Source: Hypsibius dujardini (lineage: Eukaryota; Tardigrada; Eutardigrada; Parachela; Hypsibiidae). From it: DNA of 64,000 nucleotides. Shown here piece by piece: positions 1-13,000 of the stretch. The stretch covers positions 1 through 64,000 of the forward strand of contig LRSR01014310.1 in assembly GCA_001579985.1 (NCBI GenBank), read 5' to 3'. Both the position numbers and the translations under genes were made by a program. Under the pieces are notes generated by a model. That model saw nothing but the letters and a program-made list of their open reading frames with translations. It did not search any database and was not told the origin of the DNA. How positions within the stretch are numbered: position 1 is the first letter of the stretch; the number at the start of each line of letters is the position of its first letter.

Positions 1-586
1 TAATTTTAAAAGTAATAATATGCTATATTCAGTGTTATTGAGTAACGGTATAAAAAGTATTGATCGGTAATAACTTGTAAGTACTAAATTTGTAGAACCT
101 GCAGTTTTTGTGAGTGTCTCAATTGGCCTGACAAATCTCCGCTCCAAATCGATTGCCCTTCTCATCAACTAAAACATTACACAATTTTGCCCCAAATGAC
201 TCCGACTATTTAATTTTACTTTTCATTTTCACATTTTAGGTTAAATTAACCTCTGAAAGTTTATTCTTAAATTTAGTTTAATTTCTGTAATATAAATATA
301 ACGGAAAAACTAATTAAATTAAATTCTGAAAGTATATATATATCCTTTCATTTATTTACATTTTTGCAATGTATTATATAATTTTAATTTAATTAATTAA
401 GAAAGTTTAGTTTAATTTCAAGGCTGAAAGTATATTTTCAAACTTCGTTAAATTAGATCGAATTATCTGCTTCGGTGTAGTTATTATTCATTATTTAATT
501 TGACAATTGGAACGATTGAAAGTGCAGAAGAAAAAGGTTTCCTCTCTGGTATTATCTCTGATGATATCAATTTGTGTTCCTTGCAG
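1..586 (+). other. Intron 2 of an ATP synthase subunit f copy (left edge)
   Basis: This AT-rich stretch ends in a splice acceptor (ttgcag at 581-586) in front of the subunit f exon. The block at about 95-220 recurs near 15.05, 20.13, 34.5 and 52.65 kb, always on the left side of a subunit f exon or of the place where one was lost. At 52.4-53.4 kb the same block lies between exon 2 and exon 3 homology, so it is read as intron 2. No coding exon is visible here. Confidence 0.55.
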
Positions 587-732
587 GGTACTGGCGTTGG
601 TTCCACAAGTACGTGGCAGTGCGTTACGGGACCGCCGCTCCGTACGTTCAGTTTGCAGTGGGATTGTCTGCCCTCTTCTACTGCATCAACTATAAGAGTA
701 TTCGTCTGCATAGCCAAGCCAAATACCACTGA
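587..732 (+). CDS. ATP5MF: ATP synthase subunit f, last exon (copy 1, intact)
   Basis: The exon follows a canonical acceptor and reads YWRWFHKYVAV, then RYGTAAPYVQFAVG, and ends in the diagnostic QAKYH before TGA at 730-732. Animal mitochondrial ATP synthase subunit f ends in the same way: a WRW-H-KY segment, one membrane helix, and a basic tail ending KYH. The protein is a small inner-membrane subunit of the Fo stator region. Only the C-terminal 48 residues are here; exons 1 and 2 would lie left of the window. This is the only copy of the exon in the window with acceptor, frame and stop all intact, so it may belong to a working gene. It converges on astacin gene A1. Confidence 0.8.
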
Positions 733-1626
733 TCAACCAATCAAGTGACGATGTTCCGTCTGCTTCTCTGCTCTTGTAATGTTTTGCCGTGTTTAGCGTC
801 AGGGGACGTCCTGTTTATGCGCCTACTACTCTCTGAGCAATTGGAAAGAAGCAAACAACTTTTTGAGGCAGTTGTCACTTTGTCTTGGTCGATCGCGATC
901 GTTTTTCATTTCGTAATCATAACTGGTGTGACACGTGAAATCACTTCCGGAAAAACGATTTGGACCAGGAATAAGAAAGAATAAAATTACGGAACGAAAT
1001 CACATCCTCAGTTCACAAAAATTTAATTGCGAAAGAATTTTAATTTAGTTTTTCATTGACTGTTTCAGTCGAAATTGACCCATTTATTAATTTCTCAAAT
1101 AAATTAAATCTGTAAGGACTGTCAGTGACCAAAAAAAGAAAACCCGTGAATTTAGTAACTTGTTTAGATTTATTTTTACATACACATTTTTCTAAGTGTT
1201 TAATTTTTGTTGATTAATTAATTAAAATTTTTGCAATATAAATGACGAAAAAGCTAATTTATTTAAATCTAGTTCAATTAGTTTCAAAATTTAAGATTAA
1301 TTTAACCTCTGAAACTATATTCTTAAGTTTCTTTTGAACGAATAAGTGGATCTTTTGGCCGAGATTGATTCATCAATATTTGGTGTTTGTCTTATTTATC
1401 AAATAAACTTTTGATCACTAACCCATTTAGTTCAGTCATTTCATTATTCAATGAATAACTGAAAAAAGAATCAATGGGTTGATTTTCTCAAAAATATAAC
1501 TAAATGTTTGTCAGAAATTTAATTTCCATGCCGATAAAGGTTTAGAATCGACAAAACGACTAAACAAAGATAATGAAGCGGGCAACGCAAGTTCCCTGAC
1601 AAAGTCGGAAGAAACTGCGAATGATT
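733..1626. other. Convergent 3' spacer, no gene seen
   Basis: This stretch lies between the subunit f stop and the stop of A1. It contains a conserved block (about 820-900, including gaagcaaacaactttttg) that recurs after each subunit f exon, at 15.17, 20.62, 43.76 and 53.6 kb. It is probably the 3' UTR and downstream DNA of the subunit f gene. The rest is AT-rich repeat with no supported ORF. Confidence 0.5.
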
Positions 1627-4600
1627 TTATGAAGCGCAGGATGAATTGCCGTCAGGACAGACACATATCTTGATATTTCCCGGGAGAGGCAGACAGATGA
1701 AAGGACATCCTCCGTTGGAGACCGAGCAAGCATTATTCACTACAAGGTAAACGTCACGATAGTGTGAATTGAGAAAAATAGTTTGAATGGTTTTAATTGA
1801 ACGCACATTTGGGGCATTGTTCTGGCACAAAAACAATTCCGAATGAGCCACCACTTCGTCCGGCTGGAAGGGAATGTTGCTTCATTGCCAATCCACTTTT
1901 GGTGATACTATTCACAGTGCCACTGCAATAGAACACAGATTAAAAGACAATTCCAGAATTCGTTAGCAGTTTTGAGTCACATTGGTGAGTAGGACATCCA
2001 GTAAACTCGTCCTTCTGACAATGAGATTCCAATCGAGTGTTTCCCGGTATTCCCTTGTGCAGAGACAATTCGCTTGCCGCCTCCATTCAACGAAATACGT
2101 TCGATATTTCCCGTATCTGCAGAAAATAGTCAGACCGAAAATTCGCAGACATTTTGCTTCGATCAATTTGATTTGTTCACATTGTATTAACTTGATATGT
2201 CGCTTTACTCTGACAAAAAATCTGCAACTGTCAGCCTTTAATTTGACGGCCGGACATTTCATCAATCGGTTGTTGTCTGTTACAAGAACAGATAAAGGCA
2301 TAAACGTATCAAAGAGACGGTAAAGTGCACGACAAAACACCAACGGACATTCAACTATAGATGAGTTCATCTTTCTATAACCAAGTCAGCTTACTGTGGT
2401 CTGCCCAGTAGAGATCGTTTGCTTCGTAATCCAAAGCCAGAGAAGCAGCCCAGACTCCAGTGACCCAGACTTTACGGTAACTTCCATCCATGGAGGCAGT
2501 CTCAATTGTTGTGAGGGAGTGTGACCAGTAAATTGAACTGCAAATGTTTGAAAGTGATTAATATGGCGGCAAATTTTTTTTATTGAAAATCGTTTTTCGG
2601 GCAAGACAGCAAGAAATTTATGGTAAACTCTTCATCGGTTGCTGTTTTTGTGGATTACAGTAACGAGATGATTGAGCGGTGGTTCCAAAACTACAATGAA
2701 TCTCTTAATGGCACTGCTGTTTCTCCATTAGATCAATATTTACTTGATGTGGAAAGTTGAAAAACTGTTAGTTATATGATGTGATTTATGAAGTTGAAAT
2801 TGTTTAACTGCCCCGAATTTTTCTAGGCTTTTTAAGTGTTAATGCTTATCCCCTCGTCCGCCGGAGGGAAGGGGATAATTTTTTGTCACGCTCTCCAACA
2901 AGCTTGTCTCATCTGGCCGATCTCTATTCGCTTTTAGATTTTTTAATGTTTGGACGGTACGAAATATTTCCTGTCACATGAATTGATCGGTTAGAAGATA
3001 ATTTTTGGCCCGGAAGCGTTTTTACGTAAATCATTTTGAATGAGAATCAATCGAAGTAAAAACACAATATTATTTCAGGACATTCTTGGAGTCATTGCAT
3101 GATTGCTTTTTACTTTGGGATGTTGTGTAAATCAGCAAGACTTACAAGTGAAGTCAGTTTATTTAAGTGAGATTCAGATTTCGTCGAGATCCAGATTTTA
3201 ATTGAATAACGGTCGAGGTTGAGTATGTTTGACAACAATCCACAAACGCATACACTTTAGAGGATTCGATCAGCCGTTGTATTCTCCTGATTTCAATGGA
3301 CAGTTTTATGCCCCAGGATGTGAACTCCATCCGCGCATGCACCGTATATTTTAACTGGTGTGTGACTTGGGGGCGAAGCTTGGCTGTCCCTTGCGTCGGG
3401 AGAATATTGTACCTACTGACGCACTAAAAATCGCAATCCTTGACTACAAAACCAACCAATGTATGACAACTGCTAAAACCATGAGCAAGATCTTTTGGTA
3501 AGCGCATAGAAAATTAGTTAAAAGTTTTAGTGCATTTATTATCGTTCAACTGAAAAGTAGTTGCTTGGTTGAAAGTCAATCACTCCATTAACTTACCCGC
3601 GGGAAGGATGCACGGCAAGTGCTGAATCTATGTTGAACCCCGTATGTGAAATGATAGTTTTGTGTCCAGCCTCCAAATGACTTATCTTTGCTACAAGAAT
3701 GGCGTTGTCTTGAACCCAAAACAGATTTCCGGACACAAAGTCCACGGCCAATCCGCGAAATATTCCGGCTGGAAATGAAAATCTATGCCATAATGAGTAT
3801 CAGTTTTCACGAAATGCCATTAATGACGCTATTTGTCATGAGGTAGTTTACCTTTAGTGACGACCAGATGATTATCTGAGCCATCATATCGAGAGCGTCT
3901 AATTCCCGTTTGAGGATTTGTCCAGTAGAGATGATGGTTTAAACAATCCACTGCAACGGCGCAATGGTTTTCTCCAGAATTGTCTGTAAGCTGTTTTGTA
4001 TCGCCACGATCTTCCACGGGCAAACTCCAAAGGGAGGGACCCTGCCCGAAAACGAGAAATCCACTTGTTTTGTGTGGTTCTGTTGTAGTCCGTCGCTCTG
4101 AAAACACGCGGCCAAAATGGACTCTGCAGGCGAGGAACAATCTTTCTGCCGCATGCCTTCTTTCGGATAGAACCCTGGTTGTACTCACCTCCAAGCTCAC
4201 TTCGAACAGAGCATTTAGGAATAATATGAGATAATAAATATGACCTCCAGTGGCAAACGCCGTCTTTAAAGATGCATAACTGACAGTCATCACTCAGTCT
4301 CAAATCCGCACCCCGTCCGCCTGCAACAAAGCTGTGAAGAGCTTTCCTCTCGCCATTCATCAGATGAAGTTGAAGATTTCCATCCTCGTGCATTTCCAGT
4401 TTGTCCATGCTTGCATGTTTTTGGTAGCCGAGATTGTGAGCACGTCCAAGGCCATGTCTTACACTCCACATTTCCCGATTGTCGCAAGAACGCTGGAGGA
4501 TGAGATCGCCATCTTGTTGCAGCGTGATAATACATGTTCCGTTGGAAGAAGTCAAAGATTGATTTCGCAATAGCATTCTACTGTTTTGAAGTATAACTGT

Positions 4601-7264
4601 GGGATGAGAACATCGGGGTACCGATTATTACAGATACGTGAAAGAACAGGGTTTCTACAGTATCAGGCGAATTAAATATTACATGTTACACTACCTTGCG
4701 CTATACATATTATTACTAATATACTATCAAAGAAGATAAGTTTTAACAGAAATGTTAGTTGAGCCATGGCACATACGTGGAAAAGAATTTCTCATGAATG
4801 CGAGTTTGGTTTGTTAAATTTTATAAAAAGGAAGAGATACGTATATTACTGCGGTTTCTAAATGCATTTATCCTTAGTACAGTATCAGGCAACGAGTTTG
4901 TTAAAAGAAATCATATTTTGGCTCAATAGTTAGCTCAACCCCGACTGAATTAATTGTCAATCAAGTCCCAAAATGTTTATTGTTTATTTTCCGGTAAACG
5001 GGTTTTATTAAGACTCGGTAATTTGCCTTTCGCTTTTCTTCCCCCAAAACGTTATTCGGTAAATTTAGCTTTGTGACCTCACCTTTGGCTCCTTGGAAAT
5101 TCGGTGTTGGAACAAAAGTACACAAATTTACTCCTCCCGATGTCCACAGACATTCGTTGTTTTTGAAAAGGCAAAAGTATCCCCCGTCAAGAACCTTCAA
5201 GCCAGCTCCCGAAAATTGGGGCTTTCTGGTATCAGTGCTCCAGACAAGAAAGAGAGTTTGTGGCAGGTACATGGCCAGGTTCCCGTCGGCTTGCATTGTG
5301 ACAGATGTCGGAGTAAACGTTTGATCTTCGTAGCTCATGTTGGTGGACCAAATGGCACGACCGTCACATTGCCGGTAAAGAACCATATTGCCGTTTGATT
5401 CCATTGAGAGTTTCACGTTTTTGTCTGGTGACCAAAGTGCGTCACCGACTTTGAGACTATTTCCCGACTCAAGTTGTGATCGATGGCATTTATACATCAG
5501 ATTTATCTTTCGTTTGTCAGTGCTGCTTAAACCCAATTGCAATCCAAATGTTTTGTCTTTGTACTTTGGGCGAAGTTTGATGGTGGGTCCAACAGTATCC
5601 CCACTCACGGGATGTCTCCTTGCAAATATATTGCTGCGGTAGTGTAGGATCGACTCGAAATCGTATGGCAATCCAAACGCGGTGATGGTATTGTTGTCCC
5701 ATGAGTGAAAGTTTTCTTCTTCGCCTAATCGAGCCAACAGGTATTAAAATTAATTCAAAATCGTTACAATTATAGTTCCGTTGGGGATTCCTCAATATAG
5801 AAATAAATAGTGCTGCCCCTCCCCCACCTGAAATGGGGGCAGGGTTTAATTTTTTTTGAATTTTCAGTTAAAAAGAGGGAGGGTTGCCCCTCAGAATGCT
5901 CCCCCCACCGCACGTCCAAGTGCCCTCCCCCGAAAGCAACAAATTTTATTAACATTCACCGTGTCCGTATTTTCCCATCAAATCGGCATTGATCTTCACT
6001 GTTTCATTGCTTGAAATTTACCTCGTTGGATATTGGCTGAAACAATCTCAACGTATTCATCGCGGTCGGCTCTGATGTGTTCATGAAAAAAACCGAACGA
6101 AGCAAAACCATGTAATATGTAAGCCTAGCGAGACCGGTGTGGATTTCCTACTGCGTGCACCTTAATTACCTAAGGCATGCATCAACTCATGCTGAATTGT
6201 ACCTTTTGTCCAACAACCTGTAAATGGCAGAATATTAGACGAAGTGCGTTCACGTCATTCGTAAATCTCGCGCTATTTCACGACGTGAAGTTGGGGAAAA
6301 ACCCCGCAATCACCTTTCTCGACAAGTCACGCCCTTTTTTGTGAGCGAAGAACGCCATCTCCGATCTTCACTCACGACATCCAATATCGCCCATGTTTTA
6401 ATCGATGCGCAAGTGAATGAAATAGAGCGTGAATTAAGGACTACCAGAAGTTGGATTCAAGTTGGAATGATTCAAATCGCCCGAGCTTTATTCAGCAAAT
6501 ACTCAGTTTCAAAAGGTTTCTTCCGGTAATGAAATATATCAAAATTGTCATACGGCTCCTTTTCTCACCAGATTCCAGGTTGAGTAGCTGACCGCCTCTA
6601 TTCTGGCGTCCGACATATGAGGAACAGCTAATGTAAGGGATGCTTTCAGTCAGCTTTTTGTTTTTTCTTAGTTTAATTTCCTTTTGTCCAGACACTGAAA
6701 ATTCACATACCCTCGTCCGAACAATTGTGCGATGTGGATAAAGTCTTGCGTATTCCGTTGAACGAATTTAATGCAGGTCCCGTTTTCCATCTCGTTCATT
6801 GCTTGTCGAACTGCGAGGCGTTGTTTGGCAGCTAATCATTCAATCAAGCAATAAGAAAATGCGTATTTATTTATTTTTCTAAAATTAATCAAATTGATTT
6901 GTAATATAACTCACATAACTCCGTCGAAAACTGATACGGCACAACTCCATCAGGCCACCGATAAGCTTCATCCATGACTCCGTTTTTTTCACGTTTGACC
7001 TACAAGACGAACCATCATGTATTCAATTTGTTACTCTGCTACTAACTACAATTAGTAGTAATATTAATAACCCGCCATATATACATTGATTTCAGATATA
7101 TTTTGAGGAACCCTTCCTAAAATATCTCCCTCGAACAACAATCCGTTCGGAGGAGCCAAAAAAGCGTCGGATTCGTCGTTGCTATTAGCCGCAGTGGAAG
7201 AAGCATCCTTCAAACACGAGGTTATAATAAGCAAGCTCAAGGAGATTCCGCGAGCTAAAGACAT
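1627..7264 (-). CDS. A1: secreted astacin / bulb-lectin / YWTD-propeller / EGF protein
   Basis: Fourteen exons (- strand, 5' to 3'): 7264-7085, 6999-6915, 6831-6711, 6627-6569, 6217-6170, 6093-6022, 5724-5083, 4596-4189, 4097-3852, 3768-3597, 2537-2395, 2116-1981, 1922-1807, 1739-1627. They sum to 2541 bases (846 residues). Order of parts: signal peptide (MSLARGISLSLL), astacin prodomain with FEGDI, catalytic domain with HELMHALGFFH and SILHY, two bulb-type lectin domains (exons 7 and 8), LDL-receptor-type YWTD blades (exons 9-13) and a terminal EGF (CAVSNGGC type, here CSVSNGGC). An upstream in-frame Met (7348) is possible, but 7264 puts the hydrophobic core at the N terminus. Oddity: exon 6 is preceded by CG instead of AG (6094-6095), while paralogue A2 has AG there. 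A1 may therefore be mis-spliced or dying despite open frames. Family knowledge: astacins are secreted zinc endopeptidases; the substrate is unknown. Confidence 0.8.
5810..5950. repeat. GC-rich palindromic relic in A1 intron 6
   Basis: Runs of C and G (ctcccccacctgaaatggg, then gctccccccaccg) flank an AT-rich centre. The same block sits at the homologous place in A2 (about 26,618-26,760), so it was present before the A1/A2 duplication. It is probably an old inverted-repeat element; its ends are not clear. Confidence 0.4.
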
Positions 7265-8705
7265 TCTGTTATAACGGTCATTACCGTGGAACGGATCGGG
7301 TAACAACTTTGCGATGTTGAAGAACATCAGATCAGAAAATGCAAACATAAGCCTTTGTTAAAATTGTGTGTCGATGATTAAATTCTTCTTCGGGTACCGA
7401 CCGTATGACGCTTTGAACATTGTGATGATTTGCGAAAACTGTTGCCTCTTCCTTAGTGTCGGTATTTTCGGCGCCGACCGCCGTGGTCATATCTGTCGGC
7501 TGTATCTATTTAAAACTTCCGAAACGGTGCGAAGTTCGCGCCTTTTCTAAAGACGATAAGGATCGAAGAGAACCCGAACACAAGTTCTTTGTAGCGTTGG
7601 GTTGATGCTGTTAGTAGTCGTACGTGAGAGAAATTTCGCCTTTGTATCCCTGTAGCGACCGCTCTTTCCTAACCAAACACGCGGCAGTAATAATGCGGTA
7701 TAGTGAGACTCAAATTCAAAGATGTTGCGCTTTCGAAATTCAGCGACCACGCTTTTCTTGCACTCCCATATAGAATAAATTCTCTGTGTGAAAAATTTCA
7801 AAACTATGCGTATACATATATGCGGTCAATCACCTGTTTTGCACCTGCAGAACCATACAGTATGTAAAACTCATCTAGTTATTGTTTGTATAGGTAATTA
7901 TGTTGGGACGGATAATTATGCCAACGCATTCAATCAAGGGAAATACAGCGCTAGAAAGTACACATGTCTAAAAACTCTCAGATCGATTGCTTGGTTCTTA
8001 AAAAAATGACGAGAATTGTTAAACAAATACAAAAAATTGAAGGTGTGTTAATCTTTTATAAGCTAAATATTCACAGCTATATTTAATTTAATATAAATCG
8101 ATGAATTGAAAAAACTCTGTAGTTTAGTTTCACATTTTTATACTGTTTTTTCGTGTGTTGAATTTTGTAACTTGTTCACATTTCTTTTTACAAACCAGTT
8201 TTCTACGTTTTCTGTTTTTTTAGATTATTAATTATATTTTTGCGATATGAAAGTAACGAAAACGCTAATTTAATTGAATTTAATTGAATTGAACTAATTT
8301 AAAAAGTTTAGATTAATTTAACTTTCGAAAGCGTATTTTTAAATTAAATTTAATTTGTAATATAAGTAGAACGGAAAAACTTATTATATTTTATTTAGTT
8401 CAGTTCAATTCAACTAATAAAGGTTCTGAAAGTATGTACACCCTCAAATGTACTTACATTTTTGCAGTGTAAAGCAAGCGACGAAAATGATTATTTATAT
8501 TAATTTAATTAAACTAATTTAAAACGTTTAGTTTACTTTGAAGTCTGAAATTACATTTTTATAATTTCATTAAATTAACTGAAATCATCTTCTTCGGTGT
8601 GGTTATTATTTATTATTTAATTTGACATTTGGAACGATTGAAAGAGCAGAAGAAAAAGGTTTCCTCTCCGGTATTATCTCTCATCATATCAATTTGTGTT
8701 CCTTG
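7265..8705. other. 5' flank of A1 and intron 2 remnant of the next subunit f copy
   Basis: From 7265 to about 8000 the sequence matches the A2 flank (29,265-30,005). From about 8000 to 8705 it is AT-rich and matches the sequence before other subunit f exons, for example 30,010-30,690. Short ORFs in it are not conserved as proteins. Apart from the promoter candidate I see no gene. Confidence 0.5.
7465..7520 (-). promoter_or_regulatory. Putative core promoter of A1
   Basis: A TATA-like site (GTTTTAAATA on the - strand, 7507-7516) lies about 240 bases upstream of the A1 start codon, with a perfect CGGCGCCG palindrome at 7469-7476. Both are kept at the same spacing in front of A2 (29,507-29,516 and 29,469-29,476). 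No transcript data support this; it is inferred from position and conservation in a flank that is otherwise duplicated as well. Confidence 0.35.
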
Positions 8706-9096
8706 TACAGCTGCTTGCAGGTTACTTGCAAACCTTTGATTTGGTATGGTTTGACAAACAAGACTACACGTTCTTTGACTGGTGAAAATTTCAAACCGGC
8801 TTATCGATCAATCAACTCAATATACGCATTACGAATTTCGTTGCCCAAAAATCTTGATTTGTTGTCGTTTTCTTCGATTGATTCAATCTGTCACCAGTTT
8901 TCAGTTTCCACTTTGCCAAATCTCCGTCATAATTTTTAAATATACTTTTCAAATGAGTACAGTCTATTTCTTTGTGTTTGGTGACCAGATTTTGGTCGGT
9001 TTTTGCTTTAAGAAATTAAAACTTTATAATATGTGTGGTCTTGCGGCTCACGATACGTCATATCAAAAGTTTGCAAGTAACCTGCAAGTAGCTGTA
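8706..9096. mobile_element. Tc1/mariner-type MITE between TA repeats
   Basis: Inverted ends CAGCTGCTTGCAGG and CCTGCAAGTAGCTG (about 33 bases, nearly perfect) bound a 387-base AT-rich core at 8708-9094. TA flanks both sides, as expected for a Tc1/mariner-type target duplication. No transposase ORF is present, so it is non-autonomous. It replaces the splice acceptor region of subunit f exon copy 2; the acceptor there is now supplied by the element edge (TAG). Confidence 0.65.
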
Positions 9097-9243
9097 GGCT
9101 ACTAGCGTTGGTTCCACAAGAACGTGGCAGTGCGTTACGGGACCGCCGCTCCGTACGTACAGTTTGCGGTGGGGTTGTCTGCCATCTTCTACTGCATCAA
9201 CTACAACACCATTCGTCTGCAAAGCCAAGCCAAATACCACTGA
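9097..9243 (+). pseudogene. ATP5MF: ATP synthase subunit f last exon, copy 2 (broken)
   Basis: It is homologous to 587-732 and ends QAKYH then TGA at 9241-9243. The first tryptophan codon is TAG (TAC TAG CGT TGG), and a MITE sits directly upstream. No exon 1 or 2 lies between A1 and this exon. It is read as an orphan duplicated exon, not a working gene. Confidence 0.7.
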
Positions 9244-10087
9244 TCAACCAATCAAGCGACGATGTTCTCTCTGCTTCTCTGCTCTTGTAATGTTTTGCTG
9301 TGTTTAGCGTGAGGGGAAGTCCTCTTTATGTGTCTACTATTCTATTATAAATTATGGAACGGCATCACTTTCTCAGAAAGCTAAAAATTAATTCTGAAAG
9401 AAAATTAGTTAGATTTTTCATTTACTGTTTCAGTCGAAATTGACCCACTAATTAATTTTTCAATTAAATCAAATCTGTAATAAATGTCTGTGACCAAACA
9501 AAAATAAAACATTTAGCAGTTTTTATTTAGTTTTTAACTAAGGTCAAAAGTGACCGACTAACTTTTTAGTTGTTTGCTTTATTTCCCAGTTAAATGTTTA
9601 GTAACTGACACGTTTGACTCAGTTTTGTTACAGCAATAAAAGAACTGGAAAAATATTTAGTTTGTAGTTTTCCTCGAAATGGGTAGACCGATTTCATTTT
9701 TTTTTATATTTCTCAATTTAATTTTTATTAACTAGCCAGAAAGTTCAATTTCTTGTTTTACGAACCGAAAAACTAAAAATTATTTAGTTTGTAGATTTCT
9801 TCAGTTTTCAATTTTGGTCGAAATTGATTGACTAATTTTCGTAGTTCGTCCTACTTGTCAAATAAATCTTTAATAACTAACCCGTTTAGTTCAATTATTT
9901 TATTATCCAATGAAAAATTGAAAAACGAATCAGTGAATTGATTCTTTCAGAAATATAATCAAATGTATGCCTAAGAATTTCAGTTCGATTCCGATTAAAT
10001 TTAGGACCGACAAAATGACCAAACAAAGATAAAGAAATCTGCGACGGAAATTTCTCCAGCAAATGGGGAAGAAATTACGAAAGAGGT
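9244..10087. other. Spacer, no gene seen
   Basis: AT-rich sequence homologous to 733-1626 and to the spacers after other subunit f exons. No ORF with recognisable content. Confidence 0.45.
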
Positions 10088-13000
10088 TATGAAGTGCAGG
10101 ACGAATTGCCGTCAGGACAGACACACTTCTTGTTATTTCCCGGGAGAGGCAGACAGATGAAAGGACATCCTCCGTTGGAAACCGCACACGCATTACTCAC
10201 TAAATGGAAAAGATCACGATAATGTGAATTAAGGTAAATATTTTGAATGGTTTTTATTGAACGTACATCTTGGGCACTGTTCTGGCACAAAAACAATCCC
10301 GGATAAGAATCCACTCCGTCCGGCTGGAAGAGAATGTTGCTTCGTTGTCGATCCATTTTTGGTGATACTATTGACGGTGCCACTGCAACAGAACGCGGAT
10401 TAAGGAAAGACAATTCCAGGATTCTACTAGCAATATTATAATGTAGTTACGTTAGATGGGAGGACGTCCAGTAAACGCGTCCTTCCGACAATGAGATACC
10501 ACAAGAGTATTTCCCCGTATTTCCTTGAGCGGAGACAATTCGTTTGACTCCTCCATTCAACGAAATGCATTCGATATTTCCAGTGTCTGCAGAAAATGAT
10601 CAGACCATTATTTAGCAGACATTTTGTTTCGGTTCATTCGATTAGTTCACATTGTGGCGGATTATATTTCGCTTTACTCTGATAGAGAGTGTGCAACTGT
10701 CACCGCCAACTATGACGGCCGGACATTACATCAGTCCTTTGATGTCTGTTGCATTGACAGATACGGACATAAACGAGGTCAAGAGAAGCGGTTAAGTGCA
10801 CAACAATGACCAACGGACATTCAGCTGCAGATTAGTTCATGCTTCTATAACCAATTCAGCTTACTGTGGTCTGCCCAGTAAAAGTCGTTTGCTTCGTAAT
10901 CCAAAGTCAGAGAATGGGCGTGAACTCCAGTGACCAAGACTTGACGATTACTTCCATCCATGGAGGCAGTCTCGATTGTTGAATGAGAGTGTGACCAGCA
11001 GATTGAACTGCAAATGTATAAAAGTGATTGGGATGGCGGCAAAAAATTCTTTATTCTAAATTGTTTTTCGGGCAAGACAACCATGAATTCATGATAAACT
11101 CTTTATCGGTTCATGTTTCTGTGGATTACAATAATGAGATGATCGAGCGGTGGTTCCAAAACTATAATGACTCTTGACGTCACTGCTGTTTTTTCATTAT
11201 CTCTGTATTCACTTGATGGGGAAAGTCGAAACACTATCAGTTTTACATTATGATTCATGAAGTTGAAATCATTTAACAGTCCCAAAATGTTTTCGGCTTT
11301 TTACATGTTAAAGCATGCCCCCCAGCACGCTTTCCATCTCCGGCCGGCCTCAATTTACTTTTAGGGTTTTCCTGTTTTGGACGATACCAAAAAAATTTCC
11401 TGTCACATGACAGGGTTGGTTGGAAGATAATTTTGGCACGGCAATCTTTTAACGTGTTACATTTTTGAATGGGAATCAATCAAAGAGCTAACACAATATT
11501 ATTTTTATTACATTCTTGGGGTAATTGCATGATTCCTTTTTACTTTCGGAAGTTGTGCACATCAGCAAGATTACCACGACGGGCATGCTGAAATGATTGA
11601 AAGTCTATTTTTCTAATTTGCAGTTTCAGATTTCTGATTATCCATTTACTGAAATCTTGACATATATCTACTGCCCTATTCAAAAATAAATTGGGTTAAA
11701 ATTTCGGAAGGACCACAGGAAGAAAACGCCAAACACCGGGAGGTGGTGTCTGATTATATGAATTTTTTTCTTCTTCTCCTTATTATTAAAAATCTCCCAC
11801 GAGACTGAAGCTTTTTCATATTTGTAAACGCCAGAAACAAAAAGGGATTAGACCTTTAATTTACATAAAAAATATTTTTCGATAAATTTGATTTGTGTTT
11901 CTTAAATCGACAGAAAAGAAAACGTCGTGAGATCTGTTATCGCGCTCTATGCAGCAGAGCTTGAATTTTTGTTTACGTTTTTGAAAGTGAGATTCGGACT
12001 GGCCTCTCTCCTCTGGTCAGTTATCGACTGATCTGGTCTAGACTTTTGTTCATACTCCTAATTGAATATCCTTTCACACCACATCGTCAGTTTTAGAATG
12101 TAAAGAATTACCTATTTTTAAAAAATGGACTTTCAATCATTTCAGCATGCCCCTCGTACAAGTGAAGCTCAACTTATCGTGATGAGATTCAGATTTCATG
12201 GAGATCCACATTTTAAGTGAATACCGTTCGAGGTTGAATATGCCTGACACTATACTACCAAAAGACGCATAAACTTTAGAGGACTCGATTAGCCGTTGTA
12301 TTCTCCCGACTTCAAGGGACAGTTGTATGCCTTAGCCCGGTGCGAATTTGACTTTTGCAATTGCGGACTGGTGGCCAGCACAACCGCGTCAAAACGGCTG
12401 CACATATAATTTGGGACTGCTTAATGCCCGCAATGTTTGCTGTGCCGAAATATTCCTCACAAATACCAGTTAAATCACTGCCACTTATTAAACTCATGCT
12501 TTTGCGGGGCCGTGAAAAGCATGGCAAATTTGCTGACCACTTCAGTCGTGTCCGCAAAGCTCCCACATTAATTACTGGGTCCGCAATAAGCCAGCCATTT
12601 ACTAATCGCACATAAACCAGCCATTATCGCACAACTAAAAAAGTGGTCGTTTAGTTGAAAGTCATTGGCTTTATTGCCTTACCCGCGGGAAGGATGCACA
12701 ACAAGCGCTGAATGATAACCAATTCCCGTATGTGAAATGATGGTTTTATGTCCAGCCTCCAAGTGACTCATCTTTGCTACAAAAATGGCGCTCCCTTGAC
12801 CCCAAAAAATATTTCCGGACACAAAGTCAACCGCCAATCCCAGATATATTCCAGCTAGAAATGAAAATCGATACCACAATCAGTATCGCTCTCCAGGAAA
12901 TGCCCCAAAATGACGTTATATGGCATGACATATTTTACCTTTGGTGATGACCAGATGATTGTCTGAGCCATCGTACCGGAAATGTTTGAAAGTTCTCTCG

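Noticed and set aside
3829-4293. Overlapping alternative frames across the second lectin exon and propeller exon of type A
   Set aside because: The frames change at a real intron (GGAG/GTGAGTAC to TTTTCAG); spliced models explain them without extra genes.
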